Translations under genes and position numbers: made by a program
Notes under the pieces: model-generated
What the model was told of the DNA's origin: nothing
Seen by the model: only the letters and a program-made list of their open reading frames with translations
The model's database searches: none
In this document: positions 37,672 through 46,438 of the stretch, one piece after another
How positions within the stretch are numbered: position 1 is the first letter of the stretch
Layout: each line of letters opens with the position of its first letter
NCBI RefSeq assembly: GCF_900156525.1
Contig: NZ_FTPS01000001.1
Coordinates: forward strand, 744,001 to 808,000
Length of the DNA: 64,000 nt
Source: Pontibaca methylaminivorans
GTDB lineage: Bacteria > Pseudomonadota > Alphaproteobacteria > Rhodobacterales > Rhodobacteraceae
Direction of reading: 5' to 3'

Positions 37672-38600
37672 GCCTGCCACCCGCCGGCTTCGGTGGCAAG
37701 GAACGCCTCGGCGCATCTGCGGGCCAGCGCCCGCACCCGGCCGATATAGGCCTGCCGTTCGGTCACGGAGATCACGCCCCGCGCGTCGAGCAGGTTGAAG
37801 ACATGGCTCGCCTTGATGCACTGGTCATAGGCCGGATGCGCCATGACGATGCGCTTGCCGCTGGCCGGATCCTGCGCCGGGGCGGCAAGAATCGCCGCGC
37901 ATTCGGCCTCGGCATCCTCGAAATGCTGAAACAGCATCGCCGTGTCGGCCACGTCGAAATTCCAGCGGGCGTATTCCTCTTCGGTCTGGCGGAACACGTC
38001 GCCATAGGTCAGCGGCACCGGCGCGTCCGGGGCGTTGAACGGCATCTTCATCACGTGATCGACCCCGAGCACGAACATCGCGAGCCGTTCGAGCCCATAG
38101 GTCAGCTCACCCGAAACGGGATGGCAGTCCTGCCCGCCGACCTGCTGGAAATAGGTGAACTGGCTGATTTCCATGCCGTCGCACCAGACCTCCCAGCCAA
38201 GCCCCCAGGCGCCGAGCGTCGGGCTTTCCCAGTCGTCCTCGACGAAGCGGATGTCATGCAGCGCCATGTCGATCCCGATCGCGTCGAGGCTGCCAAGGTA
38301 AAGATCCTGCAGCTCCGGCGGGCTCGGCTTCATCAGCACCTGGTACTGGTAATAATGCTGCAGGCGGTTCGGGTTCTCGCCATAGCGCCCGTCGGTCGGG
38401 CGGCGCGAGGGCTGCACATAGGCCGCAGCCCAGGGGCGCGGCCCGAGACTGCGCAGCGTGGTGGCGGGGTGAAAGGTGCCGGCGCCGACCTCCATGTCAT
38501 AGGGTTGCAGGATCGCGCAGCCGCGCGCGGCCCAATAATCCTGCAACCGCAGCAGGATGTCCTGAAACGAGCGCGGCGCGCCGCTGTTGCTGCTGCTCAT
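37668..38600 (-). CDS. glyQ: Glycyl-tRNA synthetase alpha subunit
   Basis: The 310-residue catalytic subunit of tetrameric GlyRS. Class II features include [20 protein letters not shown], the [20 protein letters not shown] segment, [12 protein letters not shown], and [19 protein letters not shown]. Homology begins with [12 protein letters not shown]. It leads the operon glyQ-DUF6446-glyS; the divergent gene starts 214 bases away, leaving room for a promoter, though none was convincingly read. Confidence 0.96.
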   Translation of the reverse strand: MSSSNSGAPRSFQDILLRLQDYWAARGCAILQPYDMEVGAGTFHPATTLRSLGPRPWAAAYVQPSRRPTDGRYGENPNRLQHYYQYQVLMKPSPPELQDLYLGSLDAIGIDMALHDIRFVEDDWESPTLGAWGLGWEVWCDGMEISQFTYFQQVGGQDCHPVSGELTYGLERLAMFVLGVDHVMKMPFNAPDAPVPLTYGDVFRQTEEEYARWNFDVADTAMLFQHFEDAEAECAAILAAPAQDPASGKRIVMAHPAYDQCIKASHVFNLLDARGVISVTERQAYIGRVRALARRCAEAFLATEAGGWQA

Positions 38601-38814
38601 CTGGAGTAACCCCCGTTGGATTGTCCGCCGGACCGGGCCGGAACCGGCAGGCCGGGCAAAGGCCCGCCGTGCCTGCGTTTACCTACGCAAGGGCGCGAAA
38701 AGGGTCAACGGCGCAACAGGGCCACGCGGTCCGCATCAACGGCCATGGCCAAGGTCCGGCTTTCCTGTTTATCTGCGGCGCGATCCGCCGTCACAACAGG
38801 AACCCAGAGGGCCG

Positions 38815-40575
38815 ATGAAATCCGTTCTTGCTTGCCTGATCGTGGCGCTCATGGCGCTGTCGCTTCCGGCCGCGGCGCAGGACAGCCGCGAGATGTCATG
38901 GGTGCAGATCGAGGCGCGCCCCACCCTCAGCGAAGCCGAGGCCCGCGCCCGCGACTGGGGGCGCAACCTTGCCGATGTGAACGGTTTTGCGCTGGGATCG
39001 GGGTGGTATGCGATCGTGCTTGGCCCCTATTCGCGCGCCGATGCGGAACGCGTGCTGCAGGTCTATCGCACCGAGTCGCAGATCCCGGCCGATTCCTTCA
39101 TCGCCCGGCCCGGCAGCCTTGGCCAGCGGTTCTGGCCGGTCGGCGCCGCCATGAACAGCGCCACCCTGCCCGACAGTCTCCGCCCCGATCCGGACGCGGC
39201 GCAAAGGGATGCGGCGCAACCCGGCGCAACCGCAACCCCGCAGGACCCCGGCGAGACCCCCGAACAGGCCCGTGCCGCAGAGCGGCTCCTGAGCGGCAAG
39301 GAGCGGCAGACGCTCCAGCAGGCCCTGCGTGCGGGCGGGTTCTACGCCGGCGCGATCGACGGTGCCTTCGGGGCCGGGACGCGGCGCTCGATGGCCGACT
39401 GGCAGGGCGCGAACGGCTATCCGGCGACCGGGGTGCTGACCACGCGCGAGCGCGAGGCGCTGATCGCGCAATACGAGGCGCCGCTGACCGAGGCCGGGAT
39501 GGAACTGGTCCATGACCGGGAGGCCGGCATCGAAATGCGCATCCCCGGCAATCTGGTCGCCTTCACCCGCCACGAATCGCCTTTCGCGGTTTACGGGCCG
39601 GCCGGGGATTCGGGGGTGCAGGTGCTCCTGATCAGCCAGGCCGGCAACGAGGCCACGCTCGCCGCGCTTTACGAGGTGCTCCAGAGCCTGACCATCATCC
39701 CGACCACCGGGCCGCGCGACAACAGCGGCAGCCGCTTCGTGATCGAGGGGCGCGATGATGCCTCGGTCGCCCATGCCGAGGCGACACTGGACGACAGAGA
39801 GATCAAGGGATTCGTTCTGGTCTGGCCCGCGGGGGACGACATGCGCCGCACCCGCGTTCTGGCGGCGATGCAGGAAAGCTTTACCCGCCGCGACGGGGTG
39901 CTCGATTCCGCCATGGCTGCGCCCCTGCCCGAGGATCTGGACCTTGTGGCGGGGCTGGAGACGCGCAAGCCGCGGGTGGGGCATTCGGGATTCTACGTCG
40001 ATCATGAAGGGCGCGTCCTCACCACCGCCGATGTGGCGGCGAGTTGCTCGCGCCTGACCATCGACGGCCATGAGGCGCGGCTGCTTGCGCAGGACGAGAC
40101 GCTCGGGCTCGCGCTGATCGAGGCGGAAGAACCGCGCGTCCCCATGGGTTTTGCCCGGCTACGCAGCAGCCCGCTGCCGCTTCGCTCCGACGTGACGCTT
40201 TCCGGCTATTCCTATGGCGGGGCGCTGGATGCGCCGGTGCTCACGCATGGGGAACTGGCCGATAACGGGGGGCTCGAGGGCGAGCGCGAGCAACTGCGCC
40301 TGTCGCTCAAGACCACGCCGGGCGACGAGGGCGGGCCGATCCTCGATGCCGGGGGCGAGGTCGTCGCCATGCTGCTGCCCTGGGGCGATGCGTCGCGCGA
40401 ATTGCCCGAAGGCGTGAGCCTGGGCCTCGGGGCCGGGGCGCTGCGCGGATTCCTCGACCGGCATTCGGGCGATACGCAAGAGACCGCCCCGGAGTCGGCG
40501 CCCGGGCCGCTCACCCCGGCGGGGTTTGCCCGGCTCGCGAACGGGATGACCGTATTCGTGAACTGCTGGGAATAG
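38815..40575 (+). CDS. Exported pseudo-protease with SPOR-like and peptidoglycan-binding domains
   Basis: A 586-residue protein with a signal peptide (cleavage near AAAQ, residue 22), a SPOR-like N-terminal module (about 26-100), a PG_binding_1 domain (about 163-218; LQQALRAGGFYAGAIDGAFG), a central beta-rich region, and a C-terminal trypsin-like fold (388-548). All three catalytic positions are changed: the LTNAHV histidine reads LTTADV (Asp406), the DLAL aspartate reads GLAL (Gly431), and the GNSGGP serine reads GDEGGP (Glu505). It should be proteolytically inactive and act as an envelope scaffold or peptidoglycan-linked sensor. AGAGG precedes the ATG closely. Divergent from glyQ. Confidence 0.8.
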   Translation: MKSVLACLIVALMALSLPAAAQDSREMSWVQIEARPTLSEAEARARDWGRNLADVNGFALGSGWYAIVLGPYSRADAERVLQVYRTESQIPADSFIARPGSLGQRFWPVGAAMNSATLPDSLRPDPDAAQRDAAQPGATATPQDPGETPEQARAAERLLSGKERQTLQQALRAGGFYAGAIDGAFGAGTRRSMADWQGANGYPATGVLTTREREALIAQYEAPLTEAGMELVHDREAGIEMRIPGNLVAFTRHESPFAVYGPAGDSGVQVLLISQAGNEATLAALYEVLQSLTIIPTTGPRDNSGSRFVIEGRDDASVAHAEATLDDREIKGFVLVWPAGDDMRRTRVLAAMQESFTRRDGVLDSAMAAPLPEDLDLVAGLETRKPRVGHSGFYVDHEGRVLTTADVAASCSRLTIDGHEARLLAQDETLGLALIEAEEPRVPMGFARLRSSPLPLRSDVTLSGYSYGGALDAPVLTHGELADNGGLEGEREQLRLSLKTTPGDEGGPILDAGGEVVAMLLPWGDASRELPEGVSLGLGAGALRGFLDRHSGDTQETAPESAPGPLTPAGFARLANGMTVFVNCWE

Positions 40576-40599
40576 CGGGCGGGCGCGCCGCACAACCTT

Positions 40600-42048
40600 T
40601 CAGGCGCGCCAGAAGGCCGGCGTCAGCATGACATAGACGGTCATGAGCTCGAGCCGCCCGACCAGCATGGCGAGGATCAGGATCCCTTTCGCCGAATCGT
40701 TCAGCCCGGCGAAATTGCCGCTCGGCCCGATCAGTTGCCCAAGCCCGGGCCCGGTATTCGTCATGGCCGTCGCCGCCCCGGAAAGCGCGGTCACGAAATC
40801 GAGCCCGGTCAGCGACAGCGCCACCGAGAACAACCCGAGCGACACGAAAAAGAACACGAAGAACACCATGACCGAATTCAGCGTCTCGGGCGGCACCGGC
40901 TTTCCCTCGTAACGCGGGGTGAACAGGCCATGCGGGGTGCGAATGCGCTGCAACTGCACCCGGATCGACGAAAACAGAAGCTGATACCGGAAAATCTTGA
41001 TCGAACAGGTGGTCGAACCGGCACAGCCGCCGATCAGCGCGACGAAAAAGAACAACGCGATGAAGAACGGCCCCCAGCGCATGTAATCCGCGCTCGCATA
41101 GCCGGTGCCGGTGATAATCGAGGTCAGGTTGAACAGCGATTCGCGCAGCGCCTGCTCAAAAGGGTGCGAGTGGCTGCGCATCAGGGCAAAGACCACGACC
41201 GCGACCAGAACCGCCAGCATGCCGACAAACACCCGCACCTGGCTGTCGCGCAGCAGCGGCCGGCCATTGCCGTTCACAAGCTGCACGTAACGCACGAAGG
41301 GAAGCACGGCGAGGATCATGAACAGCACCGCGACATATTCCGCCGGGCCCGTGAACCTGCCGAAGGACATATCGTAATTCGAGAACCCGCCGGTCGAGAT
41401 GGTGGTGAAGGAATGCACCGTCGCGTCGAAGAACGACATGCCGATCAGGACATAGCAAAGCATGCAGGCCAGCGTCAGAAAGATGTAGATCACCGAGATC
41501 TGCGCCGCGATCTCGGTCGCCCTCGGCAGGATCTTTCCCATCGTGTCGAAGGCCTCGGCCCGGAAGATCTGCATCCCCCCGACCCTGAGTTCCGGCAGGA
41601 AGACCATGGCCATGACCACGATCCCGATGCCGCCGAGCCATTGCAGGATGCCCCGCCACAGCAGGATCCCGCGCGCCATGCCGTCAAGCCCGGTGATCAC
41701 CGTCGATCCCGTGGTGGTGAGCCCCGACATGGCCTCGAAATAGGCGTCGAGCAGGCGCAGTTCGCTCTCGCCCAGCATCAGGGGCAGCGCCCCGAACAGC
41801 GGCAGGACGACCCAGACCCCGCTGGTCAGCAGGATGGTTTCCGGAATGTTCAGCCCGGCCCGCAATCCGTTCGAACAGGACAGCGCGATCAGCCCGCCCG
41901 AAAGCATGGTTATGACGCTGCTTTCCAGAAAGACGCTCCAGTGTCCGCGCCCCTCCGCCAGATCGACCAGCATGGGCAGGATCATGGTCGCGCCCAGGAT
42001 CGCGATCAGCAGGCCGATGACATAGCCGATGGGGCGCAGATCAAACAT
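40600..42048 (-). CDS. trkH: TrkH-type potassium uptake channel subunit
   Basis: Integral membrane subunit of the Trk K+ transporter, 482 residues with four membrane-pore-membrane repeats. The filter-loop glycines appear in SGLTTTGSTV, HSFTTISTGGFSN, IITGTGYASADY and TAMTNTGPGLG. Trk needs the NAD-binding TrkA ring, which is not encoded nearby. It is convergent with the pseudo-protease gene and sits downstream of folE2 on the same strand with about 80 bases between, with no operon link evident. Confidence 0.94.
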   Translation of the reverse strand: MFDLRPIGYVIGLLIAILGATMILPMLVDLAEGRGHWSVFLESSVITMLSGGLIALSCSNGLRAGLNIPETILLTSGVWVVLPLFGALPLMLGESELRLLDAYFEAMSGLTTTGSTVITGLDGMARGILLWRGILQWLGGIGIVVMAMVFLPELRVGGMQIFRAEAFDTMGKILPRATEIAAQISVIYIFLTLACMLCYVLIGMSFFDATVHSFTTISTGGFSNYDMSFGRFTGPAEYVAVLFMILAVLPFVRYVQLVNGNGRPLLRDSQVRVFVGMLAVLVAVVVFALMRSHSHPFEQALRESLFNLTSIITGTGYASADYMRWGPFFIALFFFVALIGGCAGSTTCSIKIFRYQLLFSSIRVQLQRIRTPHGLFTPRYEGKPVPPETLNSVMVFFVFFFVSLGLFSVALSLTGLDFVTALSGAATAMTNTGPGLGQLIGPSGNFAGLNDSAKGILILAMLVGRLELMTVYVMLTPAFWRA

Positions 42049-42131
42049 GACGCGCAGCGTTGGCGCCCCGGTGCGAAGCTGTCAAGCCGCACGGGCGGCG
42101 CGCGCCGGGTGGGCCCGCGTCCGCCCGATGG

Positions 42132-43235
42132 TCAGCCGACGTGGAACATGCTCGGGAAAAGGCGCGGGTCGATGCTGCCCGAGGCGAAGGTATCGCCCTG
42201 CACCAGCATGCTCACCGCGTCGTGGCTGTGCAGGCTTTCCTGGTGGCTGGCCACCACGCGGAAATCGCCGATCCGGGGATCCCGCTGAAGCTGTTCGCAG
42301 AACAGCCGCACCGCATCCTCGACAAAGATCGGATTGGCCGCGTTCAGTTCCGCGAATGCCTGCTCGTCCTCGCGCTTGACCATGACCTGGGTTTCGGTCG
42401 GAACCGCGCGGCGGCAGGCCTCGATCAGATCCTCGAACCACATGCAGGGCCCGTCCGGCACCAGCGCAACCGAGACCCGCGCCACCGACCGCTGCGAATG
42501 CGGCGTCGCAAGCTGTCCGCGGGCCGAGCGCGCATGTTCCGAAAGCTCGAGCGAACAGGGGCAGGTCGAGGAATAGACGTAATCCAGGTGCATGATCTTC
42601 TGGCGCTGCCCGTCGCTTTCAACAAGTTCGAGCGCGATATCGTAATACTGATACCCCTCGAGCCCCGACCGCAGGCTGGTCATCTTGACCGGAAACGAAA
42701 ACCGCATCTGGATCCGCGCATCCAGGCTTTCGAGATCGGATTTGTAGTCGTCCAGCGCCCCCTCGATCACCTCGAAGCTGAAGGTGCGCTCGCTATGGGT
42801 ATAAAAGCTGCGCATGATCCGGGACATGTTGATGCCCTTCTTCTCGGCCTCGAGGCTCACCGTGCCGGTGACCGAGGTCTCGAGCGTCAGATCCGCCCCG
42901 TCGCGGCGGTGAAAGCGGATCGGCAGGCGGAAATTCGATATTCCCACGTGCTGAATCTGTTCGCGCGCGCCCAGAATAAGGCTCGCCGGGCCGTTCTGCA
43001 GATCGGGAAGCTCGGCCCGGTATTCGGGATCGACGATGAAGTCGGCCGGATACTCCCGGGAAAAGGCCGGGTAAGGCGAGGCCGGATCCGGCTCCGCAAG
43101 GCTGCGGAGCGCGGGATCGAGTCCCGCCAGCTGTTCGGCGCTCGCCCGCCGCGCCCAGGCGCGCAGCAGTTCGAGCGCCGCCCTCGCCTCGGTATCTTCC
43201 GGAGCCCGGTCCAAGGTCGGATTCTGGATGTTCAT
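42132..43235 (-). CDS. folE2: GTP cyclohydrolase IB (FolE2)
   Basis: Metal-flexible first enzyme of folate synthesis, converting GTP to dihydroneopterin triphosphate. The 367-residue protein has the catalytic cysteine in YSSTCPCSLELSEHAR and the bimodular tunnelling fold with NGPASLILGAREQIQHVGIS and MRSFYTHSERTFSFEV. The start at 43235 is set by an AGGGGG ribosome site and by loss of homology upstream. FolE2 replaces zinc-dependent FolE in many alphaproteobacteria and complements the folB-folP operon 11 kb away. No zinc-uptake-regulator box was recognised. Confidence 0.95.
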   Translation of the reverse strand: MNIQNPTLDRAPEDTEARAALELLRAWARRASAEQLAGLDPALRSLAEPDPASPYPAFSREYPADFIVDPEYRAELPDLQNGPASLILGAREQIQHVGISNFRLPIRFHRRDGADLTLETSVTGTVSLEAEKKGINMSRIMRSFYTHSERTFSFEVIEGALDDYKSDLESLDARIQMRFSFPVKMTSLRSGLEGYQYYDIALELVESDGQRQKIMHLDYVYSSTCPCSLELSEHARSARGQLATPHSQRSVARVSVALVPDGPCMWFEDLIEACRRAVPTETQVMVKREDEQAFAELNAANPIFVEDAVRLFCEQLQRDPRIGDFRVVASHQESLHSHDAVSMLVQGDTFASGSIDPRLFPSMFHVG

Positions 43236-43334
43236 CAAAGATCCCCCTTCTGGCATCTGGCGCCTATGTAGGCAGTCCGGCAGGGGATTGCCATGACCGC
43301 CCCCCGGCGGCAAGCCCCCTGCCCGCCCGGCCTC

Positions 43335-44531
43335 TCAGCCCGCCGCGTTCCGTGCCGCCGCAAGGCCCGTCCGCATGTCCTCGATCAGATCGGCCGCATC
43401 CTCGATTCCGGCCGAAAGGCGCAGCAGCCCCGGCGTGATTCCCATCCGCTCGCGCTCGCCGTCACTCAGCCGCTGGTGGGTCGTGGTGGCGGGGTGCGTG
43501 ACGATGGTCTTGGCATCACCGAGGTTGTTCGAAATGGTCGCGATCTTCAGCGCGTCGAGAAAGGCGAATGCCGCCGCCTTCCCCCCCGCAAGGTCAAGCG
43601 TCACGATCGTGCCCCCCGATCCCATCTGCGCCATGGTCAGATCATGCTGGGGATGGTCCGCAAGCCCCGGATAGACTACCCGCGCAAGCCCCGGCTGTCC
43701 CTGCAGCGCCTCGGCCAGCGCGAGCGCATTCTCGGCCTGGCGCCGCACCCTGAGGTCGAGCGTCTCGAGCCCCTTCAGCATGATCCAGGCGGTAAACGGG
43801 TTCATCGCCCCGCCGGTGTGCTTCATGTAGGGTTCGACCACGTCGTGAATGAACTCCCGCCGCCCGAGGATCACGCCGCCAAGGCTGCGCCCCTGGCCGT
43901 CGATATGCTTGGTCGTGGAATAGGCCACCACATCCGCCCCCTGCGCGATCGCCCTGGAGAACACCGGCGAGGCAAACACATTGTCCACGATCACCACGGC
44001 CCCCGCGGCATGGGCCAGTTCCGACACCGCGGCGATGTCGACCACCTCCAACGTCGGGTTGGACACCGCCTCGAAAAACACCGCCTGCGCGCCGCCCGCA
44101 AGCGCCTCGCGCCACTGGTCCAGATCGGTGCCGTCGACCAGCACGATCTCGACCCCGAACCGGCCGAGCACGTTTTCCAGCACATAAAGACAGGAACCGA
44201 ACAGCGCCCGCGCGGCCACCACCCGATCCCCAGCCTTCAGCATGGCAAGCAGTGCCCCGCTGACCGCCGCCATGCCGCTTGCCGTGGCAAAGGCGGCCTC
44301 GGCCCCCTCGATCAGCGCGATCCGCTCCTCGAACATGCGCACCGTCGGGTTGTTGTAGCGCGCATAGACGAAATCCTCCGGCCCCGGAGATTCAAACCGC
44401 GCCTCCGCCGCTGCGGCGCTCGGATAGGCAAAGCTCTGCGTCAGAAAGATCGCCTCGCTCAACTCGCCATACTGGCTGCGGCGGATGCCGCCGTGAACCG
44501 CCTTCGTGCGCACGCTCCATTTTTCGTCCAT
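43335..44531 (-). CDS. metZ: O-succinylhomoserine sulfhydrylase
   Basis: PLP enzyme that adds sulfide to O-succinylhomoserine to give homocysteine for methionine. The 398-residue Cys/Met-metabolism protein has VYARYNNPTVRMFEERIA, the PLP ring contact FFEAVSNPTLEVVDI and the Schiff-base lysine in YSTTKHIDGQGR (Lys208). MDEKWS at 44531 is chosen as start as GGAG lies 6 bases upstream; ATGs at 44534 and 44543 are less well placed. The leader holds a SAM-II riboswitch and a terminator, so the gene should be off when SAM is plentiful. Confidence 0.94.
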   Translation of the reverse strand: MDEKWSVRTKAVHGGIRRSQYGELSEAIFLTQSFAYPSAAAAEARFESPGPEDFVYARYNNPTVRMFEERIALIEGAEAAFATASGMAAVSGALLAMLKAGDRVVAARALFGSCLYVLENVLGRFGVEIVLVDGTDLDQWREALAGGAQAVFFEAVSNPTLEVVDIAAVSELAHAAGAVVIVDNVFASPVFSRAIAQGADVVAYSTTKHIDGQGRSLGGVILGRREFIHDVVEPYMKHTGGAMNPFTAWIMLKGLETLDLRVRRQAENALALAEALQGQPGLARVVYPGLADHPQHDLTMAQMGSGGTIVTLDLAGGKAAAFAFLDALKIATISNNLGDAKTIVTHPATTTHQRLSDGERERMGITPGLLRLSAGIEDAADLIEDMRTGLAAARNAAG

Positions 44532-44569
44532 CATTCTCTCCATTCATCATCACCCGGGCGCGCGCGAAC

Positions 44570-44602
44570 AAAAAACCCCGGCGCGGTCAAGCGAGCGGGG
44601 TT
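44570..44602 (-). terminator. Attenuator hairpin in the metZ leader
   Basis: On the minus strand, AACCCCG (44602-44596), a 15-base loop, CGGGGTT (44580-44574), then TTTT: an intrinsic terminator between the SAM-II aptamer and metZ. A competing pairing of GGTCA (44613-44609, the aptamer's 3' edge) with TGACC (44589-44585, inside the loop) would prevent it, giving a plausible on-state. Confidence 0.75.
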
Positions 44603-44611
44603 CTCTCCTGA

Positions 44612-44662
44612 CCTTTTAGCGGAGTCATTTAACGTGGCCCGCAATCCGTCACAAATCGCCAC
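44612..44662 (-). ncRNA. SAM-II riboswitch upstream of metZ
   Basis: Read on the minus strand: P1 GTGGC (44662-44658) pairs with GCCAC (44638-44634); its loop carries GATTT and TTGC, and P1 is followed by GTTAAATG and GCTAAAAGG. These are the conserved pieces of the alphaproteobacterial SAM-II (metA motif) aptamer, in order and spacing. CGGA in the loop can pair with TCCG before CTAAAAGG to form the pseudoknot. With the downstream attenuator it should stop transcription of metZ when SAM binds. Confidence 0.82.
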
Positions 44663-44720
44663 GACAGAATCTGCTTAGCGCGCTGCGCGCCCCGTGGTCA
44701 ACACACCGCCGGCCCGGTGC

Positions 44721-44780
44721 TCTTCCCATGCCTTCTTCTGGGCGGAAATATCCCGGGGGTGCGGGGGCAGCGCCCCCGCC
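44721..44780 (-). repeat. GC-rich hairpin element resembling a dispersed Rhodobacterales intergenic repeat
   Basis: Contains GGGCGGAAATATCCCGGGGG followed by an exact 8-bp hairpin (GCGGGGGC / GCCCCCGC, 44761-44768 with 44772-44779, loop AGC). It lies just after the ispZ stop and may end that transcript. I recall near-identical intergenic elements in many Rhodobacteraceae genomes; only one copy is in this window, so the repeat status rests on memory. Confidence 0.5.
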
Positions 44781-44800
44781 GGCCCCCCGCCGGCCCGGTG

Positions 44801-45430
44801 TCACGTGTCATCCCCGGACTCGATCATGTAGGGCTGCAGCGCCATGATCTGCCACCATAGAAAGACGAACAGGATCAGCGGAAAGCCGAAGGTCTCGACC
44901 TTGACCCAGAGATCGGTGGACACGGAGCGCCAGAGCACCTCGTTGCCGACCGCGAGCAGCGCAAAGACGAGGCAGAGCCGCCGGGTCAGGATCATCCACC
45001 CCTCGCGGCGCATGGGCAGGGCCTCGGCCATCACATAGGCAAGCCAGCTCTGCCCGCGCAAAAGCCCGATCCCGAGCAACAGCGCCATCAGGCCGAAAAC
45101 GATCGTGGTCTTCATCTTGAAGAACCGCTCGTCGTTCAGCCAGGCGGTCAGCCCGCCGAAGACCACGACCAGCACGGCGGTCAGGATCTGCATGCGGCTC
45201 AAGGTTCCGGACAGGCGCCAGAGCAGGGCCATCGCCAGAAGGAGGATCGGAATGAACGCGACCGTGGCCACGATGAAGCCGGAATATTCCGTTCCGGCAA
45301 AGACATAGCTTTCGTCGCGCAGCCAGATGTAAAGCACGAAGAACAGCAGGGGCGGGCCAAGTTCCAGCACCTGTTTCAGCACCGGGCTGATCTTTCCCGG
45401 CCGCTCTTCCGATCCGTCACCCTGTGTCAT
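44801..45430 (-). CDS. ispZ: Septation protein A family (IspZ/YciB)
   Basis: A 209-residue inner-membrane protein with five or so predicted helices, of the YciB/IspZ family linked to septum formation and envelope integrity. Typical segments are LKQVLELGPPLLFFVLYIW, ATVAFIPILLLAMALLWRLS, AWLNDERFFKMKTTIVFGL and VGNEVLWRSVSTDLWVKVETFG. The ATG at 45430 overlaps the EamA stop (ATGA). It closes the ftsY-EamA-ispZ cluster, an order I recall as common in Rhodobacteraceae. Confidence 0.9.
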   Translation of the reverse strand: MTQGDGSEERPGKISPVLKQVLELGPPLLFFVLYIWLRDESYVFAGTEYSGFIVATVAFIPILLLAMALLWRLSGTLSRMQILTAVLVVVFGGLTAWLNDERFFKMKTTIVFGLMALLLGIGLLRGQSWLAYVMAEALPMRREGWMILTRRLCLVFALLAVGNEVLWRSVSTDLWVKVETFGFPLILFVFLWWQIMALQPYMIESGDDT

Positions 45431-46341
45431 CCTGCCTCCTGTCCGCCGAATCCTACTATCATCGCCCCCAGGGCGATCAAGCCCATCAGCACGAGCCGGC
45501 GCATCCCCACCGGTTCGCGCAGCACCAGCCAGCCGATCAGCGCCGCAAGGACGCTCGAGGTCTCGCGCAGGACCGCCGCCTGTCCCACCTTGTCGAACCG
45601 CGTCGCGAGCATGATCGCCCCGAAGCTCAGCAGCGCCACCGCACCACCCGACACCCCGCGCAGAAACAGCGGGCCGAGCGCGGGGCGCGGCTCGAGGGCA
45701 GGCCAGCGCAACGCCGCGATCACCGGCATGGCAAACCCGTCGATCATGAAGAACCAGGCCAGGAACGTGAAGGGATCGCGGGGCGACCGCACCCCATGCG
45801 CATCCCATGTCGTATAAAGCGCCACGAAAAACCCGGTCGCCAGCGCCAGCAGGATCGCGGCCAAAAGCGTGCTGCGCGCCGCCCGCTCATGGCGCAGGTT
45901 GTAAAGCGCAAGCCCGAAAATCCCGGCCAGCAGCCCCATGACCCCGAGCCACTGCAGGGCTGTGAAGGTCTCGGAAAACAGTACCCAGGCACCCGCCACC
46001 GCGAACAGCGCCCCGGTGCCGCGGGTGATCGGATAGACCACCGTATAGGCGCCGCGCACATAGGCCCCGGCTTGCAGGAGCTTGTAAACCGTGTGGATGA
46101 CGAAGGCGACGCCAAGGATGGGCCAGAGATGCGGCTCCGGCCGGGGCACCAGAAACAGCGCAACCGGCGCGGCCATCAACCCATAGCAGAGGTCGATCGC
46201 CCCGCGCGACAGCCAGGGGTCGTGGCGCCCCTTCTGCAGCGCACCGAACACGGCATGAAGAAACGCCGCCGCCAGCGCGAGCCCGAGCGCCAGCCAATGC
46301 CCGGCCGGCGTGCCCTCGAAGGAAACGAGCCAATCACCCAT
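45427..46341 (-). CDS. EamA/DMT-superfamily transporter
   Basis: A 304-residue membrane protein with about ten helices in two EamA repeats (first around residues 15-140, second around 155-300; ALIGWLVLREPVGMRRLVLM near the end). DMT proteins export or import metabolites; the substrate is unknown. The start at 46341 is chosen as the first ATG in the homologous region; an ATG 27 bases upstream is possible. It overlaps ispZ by 4 bases and is 97 bases behind ftsY. Confidence 0.85.
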   Translation of the reverse strand: MGDWLVSFEGTPAGHWLALGLALAAAFLHAVFGALQKGRHDPWLSRGAIDLCYGLMAAPVALFLVPRPEPHLWPILGVAFVIHTVYKLLQAGAYVRGAYTVVYPITRGTGALFAVAGAWVLFSETFTALQWLGVMGLLAGIFGLALYNLRHERAARSTLLAAILLALATGFFVALYTTWDAHGVRSPRDPFTFLAWFFMIDGFAMPVIAALRWPALEPRPALGPLFLRGVSGGAVALLSFGAIMLATRFDKVGQAAVLRETSSVLAALIGWLVLREPVGMRRLVLMGLIALGAMIVGFGGQEAG

Positions 46342-46438
46342 GGCGGCGGCTTCGCAGCCCCTCGGCATCTGCGCAAGTGGAAAACACGGGCGGGAGAACG
46401 GTCGGAACGACAGGCAGGACAGCGGGCGGGCGGTGCGG

